From CAZXVU01 sp964644465 (GTDB lineage Bacteria; Chlamydiota; Chlamydiia; Chlamydiales; SM23-39), in contig CAZXVU010000090.1 of assembly GCA_964644465.1 (NCBI GenBank), positions 1 to 8,714 of the forward strand: a DNA stretch of 8,714 bases, in the 5' to 3' direction. Below the pieces are notes generated by a model. The model saw nothing but the letters and a program-made list of their open reading frames with translations, was not told the origin of the DNA and did no database searches. Position numbers and translations under genes: made by a program. Below are positions 1 through 6,447 of the stretch, in pieces. The first letter of the stretch is position 1. Each line of letters starts with the position of its first letter.

Positions 1-389
1 TCAAGGCGGCTATTGGTAAAGACAGCCTTTTGGGTGAGGATGGTGATGTTCTTTTCGAAGAGGGATCGGGAAGCTTGCAGAGAGCCGATGATTGACCCTC
101 CATGTTGAATAGTGGTGCCAGTGAGATTGGCTTCGCCGGTGATTTCAAGGCTTCCAATGACAGCGTTATTAGAGATTAAGCTACCCGTCACATGGAGAAG
201 ATTTAAGACGGATGTGCCATTGAGCTTTACAAGGCCGCTGCTTTGCAGCGACTCGAGGATCACTGATCCATAATTGTTTCCGCCGGAAGTTTGCACTTTT
301 GCTGGAGGAGTCGGGGTTCCTTCATTCGCAAAGAGCGTTACAATGAAGCTGGCGGCAATCAAAGATAAAATCAGTGTGCGGAATTTCAT
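1..389 (-). CDS. Secreted protein with beta-solenoid-like repeats, N-terminal part (3' end outside window)
   Basis: The first 129 residues are visible and the gene runs off the left edge of the window. I translated it by hand from the reverse complement. It opens with a clear signal peptide: MKFR, a hydrophobic core LILSLIAASFIVTLFA, and a likely cut after Ala21 before NEG. A Thr/Pro-rich linker (residues 24-32) follows. From about residue 40 there are short turns rich in Gly, Ser, Thr and Asn alternating with Val/Leu/Ile strands, such as LHVTGSLISNNAVIGSLEITG, then IIGSLQASRS. This resembles a beta-helix (solenoid) or polymer-forming repeat, so an envelope or secreted structural protein or adhesin is plausible. 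No enzymatic motif is visible and I do not recognise a named gene. The start ATG (389-387) overlaps the secA stop codon as ATGA, so it is probably co-transcribed with secA and translationally coupled. No strong Shine-Dalgarno sequence precedes it. The reading frame and signal peptide are solid; the fold is inference. Confidence 0.75.
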   Translation of the reverse strand, partial: MKFRTLILSLIAASFIVTLFANEGTPTPPAKVQTSGGNNYGSVILESLQSSGLVKLNGTSVLNLLHVTGSLISNNAVIGSLEITGEANLTGTTIQHGGSIIGSLQASRSLFEKNITILTQKAVFTNSRL

Positions 390-3289
390 GAAAGGTCCGT
401 GGTTTCTTCTAATTGATCAGCAGGAAGTGCGCGCTGGCGCTGCATGGTAGCGAGCGTTTGTTGGAGACGCTGTTGAGGCGTTTGCGGCATCATCTCAAAG
501 CGGAAAAGATCACGTGTGATCTCTTGGCGGAGGCGCTGCGAGAAAGAATCGAAGAGGGAGAACGACTCATGTTTGAATTCGAGGAGCGGATCTTTTTGTC
601 CGACCGTGCGCATATGGACATCCGAACGGAGATGGTCGATATGGAGCAGATGCTCTTGCCAGAGCTGGTCGATTTTACGGATCATAAGATTCCTGATCAC
701 TTCCTGTAGCACATTGAGGGCTTTTTCTGCATCAGTCAATTCAGGGCGGAAAGAAGAAAGTAGCTGTCTTTGGAAAAAGAGTTTTTGCTGCAAGGAGGTC
801 AAAATCTTCTGCTGCGCTTTTTTCTCCAGATCGGCGGAAGGTTCATCGAGAACAAGATCTTCGAAGCTGACAGGGAAATGGACCATGAGGGCTTCTGTGT
901 AGGCAGCGGCGCTCCAATCTTTGCTTTCGAGAAAAGGTCTTCCAAGTTGATGGACGACAGTCTCAAGAAGCTCTTCCGCGATTTCTATCGGATTTTGGGA
1001 GAAGAGAAGATCGTTGCGGAACGCATAGACTTCCTTGCGCTGCTTATTCATCACATCGTCGTATTCGAGCGTGTGTTTGCGGATCGTATAGTTGCGCTGC
1101 TCAACCCGTTTTTGCGCAGTCTCGATCGATTTATTCAGCACTTTCGCAGAAATCGGCTCTCCTTCGGGAGGGCGGAATCTCTGCAAGAGCGCGGTCATAC
1201 GCGGAGAGGAGAAGAGGCGCATGAGCGAGTCTTCGAAAGAGACAAAAAATTTGGAAGAGCCTGGATCGCCAAGACGGCCAGAACGTCCTCGGAGCTGACG
1301 GTCGATTCGTCGGGAATGGTGTCGTGTCGTGCCAATCACATGGAGGCCGCCCACTTCGCGCACGCCTTCTTTCAGCTTGATGTCGGTACCGCGGCCAGCC
1401 ATGTTCGTCGCCAGGGTGATGGCGGCGAGTTTGCCTGCATCAGCGATGATTTCAGCTTCTTTAGCATGGTTTTTCGCGTTCAGGATCGTGTGCTCGAGGC
1501 GGTTTTGTTTGAGGATGCGGGAGAGTTTTTCAGAAACTTCGACCGACTCTGTGCCGATCAGGATAGGACGTCCTTTTTCATGCAGGGCTTTGATCTCTTT
1601 GAGGATCGCGTTGTATTTTTCCCGCTCTGTCATGTAGATTTCGTCATCCGTATCGTCCCTCTGGCAAGTGCGGTGGGTAGGAATTTCAAGGACTTCGAGC
1701 TTGTAGATTTCTTTGAATTCATTCGCTTCGGTCATCGCAGTCCCGGTCATGCCCGAGAGCTTTTCAAACATGCGGAAATAGTTCTGCAATGTAATCGTAG
1801 CGTAGGTTTGCGTCTCGCCTTGGATTGCGACGTCTTCTTTCGCCTCGATCGCTTGGTGGAGACCGTCGGAGAAGCGGCGGCCTGGTTGAGGACGGCCCGT
1901 GTTTTCGTCGATGATAACAATCTTGTTGTCTTGGACGATGTAGTCGATGTCTTTTTCCATCAGAAGATGGGCGCGCAGCATCTGGCGTAAGTTGTGCGCT
2001 CGCTCTTTGCGTCTGGAATCTCGTTCGCGCAGATCGACTTTCGCCTGCATCTTTTCCTGGTCGGAAAGAGCGGCATTTTGTTCGATCGTAGTATATTCAT
2101 GGCCGAGGTCGAACATCACGAAATCATCGGCGCCTTCGCCTTCTTTGAACTCGCTCCAATTGCGGATCCCCTTATCGGTGAGCTCATATTCGTTATTCCG
2201 CTCATCGACGATCATGAAAAGGTCGCCGATCGTGTCGAATTTTTCTTCTTTATTCGAATCGCCGAAGAAATAGGTTTCCCATTTGTCGATCTCGGCGCGC
2301 ATGTCTGGATTTTCTTTGATCCGCTTCAAGATCTTGTTGCGGGGCGTACCCTTGCTGACGAGCCAGAGCGTCTTGAACGCTTCGTTCCGCTTCTCTTCTT
2401 CTTCTTTGGTGAGTTTGCGGGGCGTTTCGGTCTCTTCAAAAGCGGAAATAGATTCGAGGATGCGGCGCGCTTCATTGGCTAAGCGGTTACAATGGTCGCG
2501 TTGGACGCGGACCATGTGGGCGACGCCTTCTTTGAGTTCGTCGTACATCTGGCGGCTTTCATGGACAGGGCCGGAAATGATGAGAGGGGTGCGCGCTTCG
2601 TCGATCAAGATCGAGTCGATCTCGTCGACCATCGCAAAGTAATGACCTCGCTGCACCTGTTCGTTCTTGTGCATGGCCATCGAATTGTCGCGCAAATAAT
2701 CGAAGCCGAATTCAGAGGCAGTCCCGTAAACGATATCGGAGGCGTAGGTCTCTTTGCGCTTATGAGGAGGAACTTCGTTGGTTAGATAAGAGACAGTTAG
2801 GCCCAAATGGCGGAAGATCGATCCAATCCATTCGCAGTCCCTTTTTGCGAGGTAATCGTTAACAGTGACCAGGTGGACAGGCTTGCCTGTGATCGCATGG
2901 AGGTAAAGAGGCAGTGAGGCGGTGAGCGTCTTTCCTTCGCCAGTCTGCATCTCGGCAATCGAGCCGTGGAACATCGCAATGGCGCCCACGAGCTGGACAT
3001 CGTAGGGGATCATGTCCCATTTCTGCTCGTAGCCGGAGACGTGGACATCGGATCCCAAGAGCCTGCGGCAGACGTTCTTGACTGCGCCGAAAGCTTCTGG
3101 CAGGAGCGACTCTAAAGGCTCGCCCTTTGCAAGTCTTTCTTTGAATTCGATGGTTTTATGGCGGAGCTCTTCGCTGGAGAGCTTCTGGTACTTCTCTTCC
3201 CAGGCATTGATCTGGGGGACAAGCCTCCAATATTTTTTGAGCAGTCGAGATTGGTGTGTTCCGAAGATTTTTTTAATCAGTCCAAACAT
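386..3289 (-). CDS. secA: Preprotein translocase ATPase SecA (long, chlamydial type)
   Basis: SecA is the cytosolic/peripheral-membrane ATPase that drives unfolded preproteins through SecYEG. Visible landmarks are: Walker A in MQTGEGKT (residues 114-121); VDEIDSILIDEARTPLIISG (221-240), carrying Walker B DEID where DEVD is usual; DENTGRPQPGRRFSDGLHQA (461-480); MTGTA (514-518); NMAGRGTDIKL (629-639); GTTRHHSRRIDRQLRGRSGR (653-672); and the helical-wing region RNYTIRKHTLEYDDVMNKQR (732-751). At 967 residues it is longer than E. coli SecA (901). The extra length lies mainly between about residues 245 and 440, in and beside the preprotein cross-linking domain. The C-terminus ends in a Gln-rich tail and lacks the Cys-rich zinc motif that binds SecB. 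The start ATG lies 12 bases after a possible AGGGG ribosome site (3302-3306) and just downstream of a predicted promoter. Synteny and residue choices match chlamydial SecA as I recall it. Very secure. Confidence 0.98.
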   Translation of the reverse strand: MFGLIKKIFGTHQSRLLKKYWRLVPQINAWEEKYQKLSSEELRHKTIEFKERLAKGEPLESLLPEAFGAVKNVCRRLLGSDVHVSGYEQKWDMIPYDVQLVGAIAMFHGSIAEMQTGEGKTLTASLPLYLHAITGKPVHLVTVNDYLAKRDCEWIGSIFRHLGLTVSYLTNEVPPHKRKETYASDIVYGTASEFGFDYLRDNSMAMHKNEQVQRGHYFAMVDEIDSILIDEARTPLIISGPVHESRQMYDELKEGVAHMVRVQRDHCNRLANEARRILESISAFEETETPRKLTKEEEEKRNEAFKTLWLVSKGTPRNKILKRIKENPDMRAEIDKWETYFFGDSNKEEKFDTIGDLFMIVDERNNEYELTDKGIRNWSEFKEGEGADDFVMFDLGHEYTTIEQNAALSDQEKMQAKVDLRERDSRRKERAHNLRQMLRAHLLMEKDIDYIVQDNKIVIIDENTGRPQPGRRFSDGLHQAIEAKEDVAIQGETQTYATITLQNYFRMFEKLSGMTGTAMTEANEFKEIYKLEVLEIPTHRTCQRDDTDDEIYMTEREKYNAILKEIKALHEKGRPILIGTESVEVSEKLSRILKQNRLEHTILNAKNHAKEAEIIADAGKLAAITLATNMAGRGTDIKLKEGVREVGGLHVIGTTRHHSRRIDRQLRGRSGRLGDPGSSKFFVSFEDSLMRLFSSPRMTALLQRFRPPEGEPISAKVLNKSIETAQKRVEQRNYTIRKHTLEYDDVMNKQRKEVYAFRNDLLFSQNPIEIAEELLETVVHQLGRPFLESKDWSAAAYTEALMVHFPVSFEDLVLDEPSADLEKKAQQKILTSLQQKLFFQRQLLSSFRPELTDAEKALNVLQEVIRNLMIRKIDQLWQEHLLHIDHLRSDVHMRTVGQKDPLLEFKHESFSLFDSFSQRLRQEITRDLFRFEMMPQTPQQRLQQTLATMQRQRALPADQLEETTDLS

Positions 3290-3318
3290 GAGAAAACAAG
3301 GCCCCTAATTTTGACAAA

Positions 3319-3347
3319 ATTTTAATAGGAAATGGCATTTCATACAA
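3319..3347 (-). promoter_or_regulatory. Predicted sigma70/sigma66-type promoter of secA
   Basis: Read on the minus strand, there is a -35 element TTGTAT (3347-3342), a spacer of exactly 17 bases, and a -10 element TAAAAT (3324-3319). Transcription would start near 3312 and leave a leader of about 23 bases before the secA ATG. The spacer between the divergent genes (3290-3454) is strongly AT-rich. A TTGACA also occurs on the plus strand at 3311-3316, but no good -10 lies 16-18 bases after it, so I do not call a promoter for the acetyltransferase gene. Confidence 0.45.
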
Positions 3348-3454
3348 GGTTAAAATTTTAATCTAAAAATTTAAATATAAAATCAAATAATTATATCAAT
3401 GTAGCAATAAAATAAAGGGTGATATTCTTCTCAGTTTAATGTCAAAGAGCGATT

Positions 3455-3994
3455 ATGCTAGAAGGGCAAAATATTCATCTGCGGACGGTCAAAGAAGCCG
3501 ATCTTTCTGAACTTTATGGGTACCTCGATTCAGTCCGTTTAAAAGGAGAGTATTTGCCTAGCGTCCTTCTTTCCGAACAACAATTTCGAAAAGCCTTTTT
3601 CGAAACAGGATTTTGGGATGAGGAAAAAGGGATGAGTCTCATCATTTCTTCAGATGAAGATTTGATTGGCGCTGTCTGGTATGAGAAACAGCGTCTTTTC
3701 GATTGCCTCGAACTTCATTATTTTCTTTTCCAGAAAGAATCGCGGGGAAAAGGAGTGATGACAGAGGCTCTTAAGGTTTTTTGTCCCTATCTTTTTGCTA
3801 CGAAAAAAATAGAGAGGCTCCAAATTTCCATTCCCGATTATAGCAAGGCCGCCATACGCGTAGCCCAAAAATGTGGATTCCAATTCGAAGGAATTGCGAG
3901 ATCGGCTTTTTTCCACCGCGGCCTTTATCTCGACGTTTGCATCTATTCTTTGCTCCGTTCAGAATGCAAAGGGATTGAAAAAATCTATACTTAG
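3455..3994 (+). CDS. GNAT-family N-acetyltransferase (RimJ/RimL-like)
   Basis: This 179-residue protein has the full GNAT order. It starts with a beta strand typical of the RimJ/RimL branch (IHLRTVKEADLSELYGYLD, from residue 7). The acetyl-CoA pyrophosphate loop is ESRGKGVMTEAL (95-106), fitting the R/QxxGxG/A signature. Motif B is DYSKAAIRVAQKCGFQFEGI (128-147), in which the usual Asn of the N-x-S-x-x-x-x-x-x-K-x-GF motif is replaced by Asp. Such enzymes transfer acetyl groups from acetyl-CoA to amines, for example N-termini of ribosomal proteins, amino sugars or antibiotics; the substrate cannot be told here. AAAGAG (3444-3449), five bases before the ATG, is a modest ribosome site. It lies 17 bases upstream of psd on the same strand and could share a transcript with it. 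It sits where Chlamydia, as I recall, has a hypothetical gene between psd and secA. The family is secure; the role is unknown. Confidence 0.9.
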   Translation: MLEGQNIHLRTVKEADLSELYGYLDSVRLKGEYLPSVLLSEQQFRKAFFETGFWDEEKGMSLIISSDEDLIGAVWYEKQRLFDCLELHYFLFQKESRGKGVMTEALKVFCPYLFATKKIERLQISIPDYSKAAIRVAQKCGFQFEGIARSAFFHRGLYLDVCIYSLLRSECKGIEKIYT

Positions 3995-4011
3995 AAGTAC
4001 TTTTTAACCCC

Positions 4012-4929
4012 ATGGAAATAATCTACATTGAGCGATCGACAGGGAAAAGGTGCATTGAGAAGATCTATGGCCATAAGGTCCTTTCTCTACTCTATGGAGA
4101 TGGGTTTCGCCAACGACTTTTCTCTATTTTTCTTCTTCCTTTGATTGCTCGATTTCCTTTTTCATCCCGATTTTATGGCTATTTGCAAAAGAAAGCTTCC
4201 AGCGCCAAAAAGATCCAGCCGTTCATTCAAGCTTATGGGATAGATACAACGGAATTTGTTCAAACAGAGTTCTCCTCATTCAATGATTTCTTCATCCGAA
4301 AGTTGAAACCTGAAAAGCGGCCGATCGTTGCAGATCCGAATCGACTTGCTATGCCAGCGGATGGGCGCTATTTAGTCTTCCCCAAATTCGATCGTTTTTT
4401 TGTGAAGGGACAGGAATTTAGTTTAGAAGAGTTCTTGCAAGATCCTCCATGGGGTCGGCGCTATTCTGAAGGCTCTATGGTCATCATCCGCTTATGCCCG
4501 ACCGATTATCATCGCTTCCATTTTCCCTGCGATTGCATTCCTTCGAAGGCTCGATTGGTCAATGGGCATCTTTATTCGGTCAATCCAATGGCTCTTCGCA
4601 AAAATATAACCATCCTCTCCGAAAATAAACGGATGGTTACAGAGCTTGAAACGGAAAGATTTGGGACGATCCTTTATGTAGAAGTGGGCGCTACGAACGT
4701 CGGGACCATTCAGCAGACGTATTTTCCAGACAGGGAAGTAAAAAAAGGGGATGAAAAAGGGTATTTTGAATTCGGGGGCTCCTGCATCGTCCTTCTTTTT
4801 GAAAAAGGACGGATCGAATTCGATCCCGATTTAATCGCCAATTCCCAAAGTGGACTGGAGACGCGCGCCAATTTCGGCGAATCTTTAGGGAAAGGAAGGG
4901 AGTTTCTTCAAGATCGGACTGACAGCTAA
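4012..4929 (+). CDS. psd: Phosphatidylserine decarboxylase (chlamydial PsdD type)
   Basis: This membrane-associated enzyme removes CO2 from phosphatidylserine to give phosphatidylethanolamine, the last step of PE synthesis. It matures by self-cleavage at Gly-Ser, and the new N-terminal Ser becomes the pyruvoyl cofactor. The 305-residue protein shows FNDFFIRKLKP (90-100), PADGR with the proposed catalytic Asp117, DYHRFHFP with His167 (165-172), SVNPMAL (189-195), YVEVGATNVG (222-231), and the processing site FGGS with Ser257 (254-257). The family elsewhere has LGST here; GGS is the form I recall for Chlamydia. In this protein Ser257 is followed by Cys instead of the usual Thr. Cleavage would give an alpha subunit of about 49 residues. 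The ribosome site is poor: AGAAG lies 14 bases upstream, overlapping the end of the acetyltransferase gene, so coupling to that gene is possible. The last 45 bases overlap the convergent PAP2 gene. All key residues are present, so it is expected to be active. Confidence 0.96.
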   Translation: MEIIYIERSTGKRCIEKIYGHKVLSLLYGDGFRQRLFSIFLLPLIARFPFSSRFYGYLQKKASSAKKIQPFIQAYGIDTTEFVQTEFSSFNDFFIRKLKPEKRPIVADPNRLAMPADGRYLVFPKFDRFFVKGQEFSLEEFLQDPPWGRRYSEGSMVIIRLCPTDYHRFHFPCDCIPSKARLVNGHLYSVNPMALRKNITILSENKRMVTELETERFGTILYVEVGATNVGTIQQTYFPDREVKKGDEKGYFEFGGSCIVLLFEKGRIEFDPDLIANSQSGLETRANFGESLGKGREFLQDRTDS

Positions 4930-5742
4930 GCTGACCCAAAGGCTTAAGAAAAAGTATTCAATCCAAGGGTAAACCCCTTTCGGCCAAATCAAATAGATCA
5001 TAAAAACACTTGCCACTGCAAATAAGATTCTCAACGCTCTTACCCAATAATGTTTCGTAGGGGGAAGATAGAGATCATATTTGAAGGTAAAGAAAGCGCC
5101 AATTCCAACAGCTACTGCTCCAATCATTAGAAGAGAAGTTTTTGAAGAGGAAGTGGAGAAAATAATCGCGAGCGGGATGATCTCAGCGAGTAGCAAAGAA
5201 AAATAAAGGCCAATTTTTTTTAGGAAATGTTCGAATGGATCTAGGAATTTGAGAAAGAGGAACAAAAGGCACAATCCAAAAATCCAGCCTCCAAGAACAT
5301 CGATAGGGTAATGGACCCCTAAATAAAGCCGGGAAAAACTAATCAAGAGGATATAGACAATTCCTAAAACCCAAGAAAATCTGTTTTTCCAATAGAAAAT
5401 CAACATTCCCCCCAATAGCATCGCTGTCTGCGCGGCGCCGCTGGGAAAACCGTTATCGGCAAAATGGAACATTCCGATCTCTGACAAATCTGTGCTAGGC
5501 CGCGGCCAGCCGAAGAAATGTTTGAAGAAATGAATCAAAATAGAGTTGATGAAAAGAAGATAAAAAATCCGCAAGCCCCATTTGTAAGAGATTCCAAACC
5601 AGATGAGAGGAATCAGCGCGAAGAAAAAATATTCGGTATCAAAATAGTTGAGGAATCGGAAAAAGGGATCAAGCGCTTCAATGCGGTGTTTTGAAAGCGC
5701 AACCATGAAGTCTAGCTGTTCACGATGAAAGGGCATTAACAT
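4885..5742 (-). CDS. PAP2-family integral membrane phosphatase with altered motif 2 (PSGA)
   Basis: PAP2 enzymes remove phosphate from lipid phosphates or diphosphates (phosphatidic acid, undecaprenyl diphosphate, lipid A) at the membrane. With the start chosen here (285 residues) the motifs are: motif 1 KHFFGWPRP (74-82), a perfect KX6RP; motif 2 FPSGAAQTA (99-107), where canonical PSGH is read as PSGA (codon GCC); and motif 3 SRLYLGVHYPID (137-148), a perfect SRX5HX3D with the nucleophile His144. About eight or nine hydrophobic segments are visible, including an extension after motif 3 (about 150-275), so it is longer than the minimal family. I chose ATG at 5742 because it follows the nth stop after a single base. 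ATG 5736 is possible too, and an in-frame ATG at 5781 would overlap nth by 38 bases. It is presumably co-transcribed with nth. The substrate is unknown. Since motif 2 lacks its His, activity may be altered or lost. Confidence 0.85.
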   Translation of the reverse strand: MLMPFHREQLDFMVALSKHRIEALDPFFRFLNYFDTEYFFFALIPLIWFGISYKWGLRIFYLLFINSILIHFFKHFFGWPRPSTDLSEIGMFHFADNGFPSGAAQTAMLLGGMLIFYWKNRFSWVLGIVYILLISFSRLYLGVHYPIDVLGGWIFGLCLLFLFLKFLDPFEHFLKKIGLYFSLLLAEIIPLAIIFSTSSSKTSLLMIGAVAVGIGAFFTFKYDLYLPPTKHYWVRALRILFAVASVFMIYLIWPKGVYPWIEYFFLSLWVSLAVSPILKKLPSFP

Positions 5743-5743
5743 A

Positions 5744-6361
5744 TTACATATTCTTGCAGATTGGACATTTTTTGGGATCATGTCCTCTCGCGGGACAATA
5801 TTTACGGGCGAAATAGATGATTTGGAGATGGCGGAGGATCCACTCCTTTTTTGGAAAAAGGAGTTTTAGATCGCGTTCAGTTTGGACCACATTTTTGCCC
5901 GAGCTTAAGCCCCAGCGATGGGCGCAGCGGTGGATGTGGGTATCGACAGGAAAGGCAGGCTCGTGGAAGGCATGAGCCATTACGACGGATGCTGTTTTGT
6001 GCCCGACGCCGGGAAGCTCTTCCAGTTCTTCAAAAGTGCGTGGGACTTTTCCCTTGTGGTGATCGAGGATATCTTTCGAGAGCTTCCAGATGGCTTTTGA
6101 TTTTGTGGGGGCAAGGCCGCAGGGACGGACGATCTCTTCAATTTCTTTGGGATCGAGCAGGATCATTTGCTTCGGAGTGTGAGCTTTTTCAAACAGTTTC
6201 GGGGTTGTCTTATTCACGCGATCATCCGTGCATTGGGCGGAAAGAAGCACAGCGATGAGGAGGGTGTAAGGATCTTCGTGTTTTAGAGGAATAGAGGGAT
6301 CGGGGAAGAGCTCGTCCAATACCTTTGCAACGAGAGCAGCTCGTTTTTTTCGAGAAATCAT
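5744..6361 (-). CDS. nth: Endonuclease III (DNA glycosylase/AP lyase) with unusual metal-cluster tail
   Basis: Nth excises oxidised pyrimidines from DNA and nicks the resulting abasic site (base-excision repair). The 205-residue protein has LLSAQCTDDRVN (39-50), a helix-hairpin-helix ELPGVGHKTASV (115-126) with the Schiff-base lysine Lys122 (E. coli Lys120), and VDTHIHR (139-145) with the catalytic Asp140 (E. coli Asp138). The C-terminal iron-sulfur loop is odd. E. coli has Cys-X6-Cys-X2-Cys-X5-Cys. Here it is Cys189-X9-Cys199-X2-Cys202, and the protein ends three residues later, so a fourth Cys is missing. His194 sits in the loop and could act as a substitute ligand. The start ATG is preceded by GAGG only three bases away, a weak ribosome site. 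An upstream ATG (at 6390) is out of frame. The gene heads a two-gene unit with PAP2. The identity is secure; the state of the cluster is uncertain. Confidence 0.96.
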   Translation of the reverse strand: MISRKKRAALVAKVLDELFPDPSIPLKHEDPYTLLIAVLLSAQCTDDRVNKTTPKLFEKAHTPKQMILLDPKEIEEIVRPCGLAPTKSKAIWKLSKDILDHHKGKVPRTFEELEELPGVGHKTASVVMAHAFHEPAFPVDTHIHRCAHRWGLSSGKNVVQTERDLKLLFPKKEWILRHLQIIYFARKYCPARGHDPKKCPICKNM

Positions 6362-6400
6362 TGGCCTCGAGATTTTTTTTCAAATCCATGATGACAGTTT

Positions 6401-6442
6401 CTCCTGCATAATGGTAGATTTTTTTCTCAATTTAAGCAGGAG
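6401..6442 (+). promoter_or_regulatory. Inverted repeat covering the ribosome-binding site of the FkbM gene
   Basis: CTCCTGC (6401-6407) and GCAGGAG (6436-6442) are perfect reverse complements separated by 28 bases. The right arm contains AGGAG (6438-6442), the strongest Shine-Dalgarno sequence in the window, five bases before the ATG at 6448. If transcription begins upstream of 6401, the left arm acts as an anti-Shine-Dalgarno and could mask the ribosome site. The repeat lies in the 86-base divergent spacer between nth and the FkbM gene, where I found no convincing -35/-10 pair for either direction. A seven-base match in a spacer this size can arise by chance. Confidence 0.35.
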
Positions 6443-6447
6443 TAAAT

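Noticed and set aside
770..1990. Long open frame of 406 codons on the plus strand inside secA
   Set aside because: It is antisense to secA, whose frame is certain from many conserved motifs. Its product shows no recognisable domain and has the arginine/phenylalanine-rich look of a shadow frame.
1994..2482. Second plus-strand open frame antisense to secA
   Set aside because: It is rich in Phe and Ile because it reads the complement of Lys/Glu-rich SecA codons. No start signal or domain is visible.
3311..3316. Perfect TTGACA on the plus strand as a promoter for the acetyltransferase gene
   Set aside because: No acceptable -10 element lies 16-18 bases downstream. The same bases flank the better-supported minus-strand secA promoter.
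4955..4990. GGGTAAACCC-type symmetry after psd as a terminator
   Set aside because: The stem is only three bases with no following T-run, and it lies within the PAP2 coding sequence.
5743..5781. Upstream in-frame ATG at 5781 for the PAP2 gene
   Set aside because: It lies inside the nth codons for the cluster loop and adds 13 residues without family features. ATG 5742 directly follows the nth stop and is the better start.
6362..6390. Upstream ATG at 6390 (minus strand) as an extended nth start
   Set aside because: It is 28 bases before the chosen ATG and therefore out of frame with nth.
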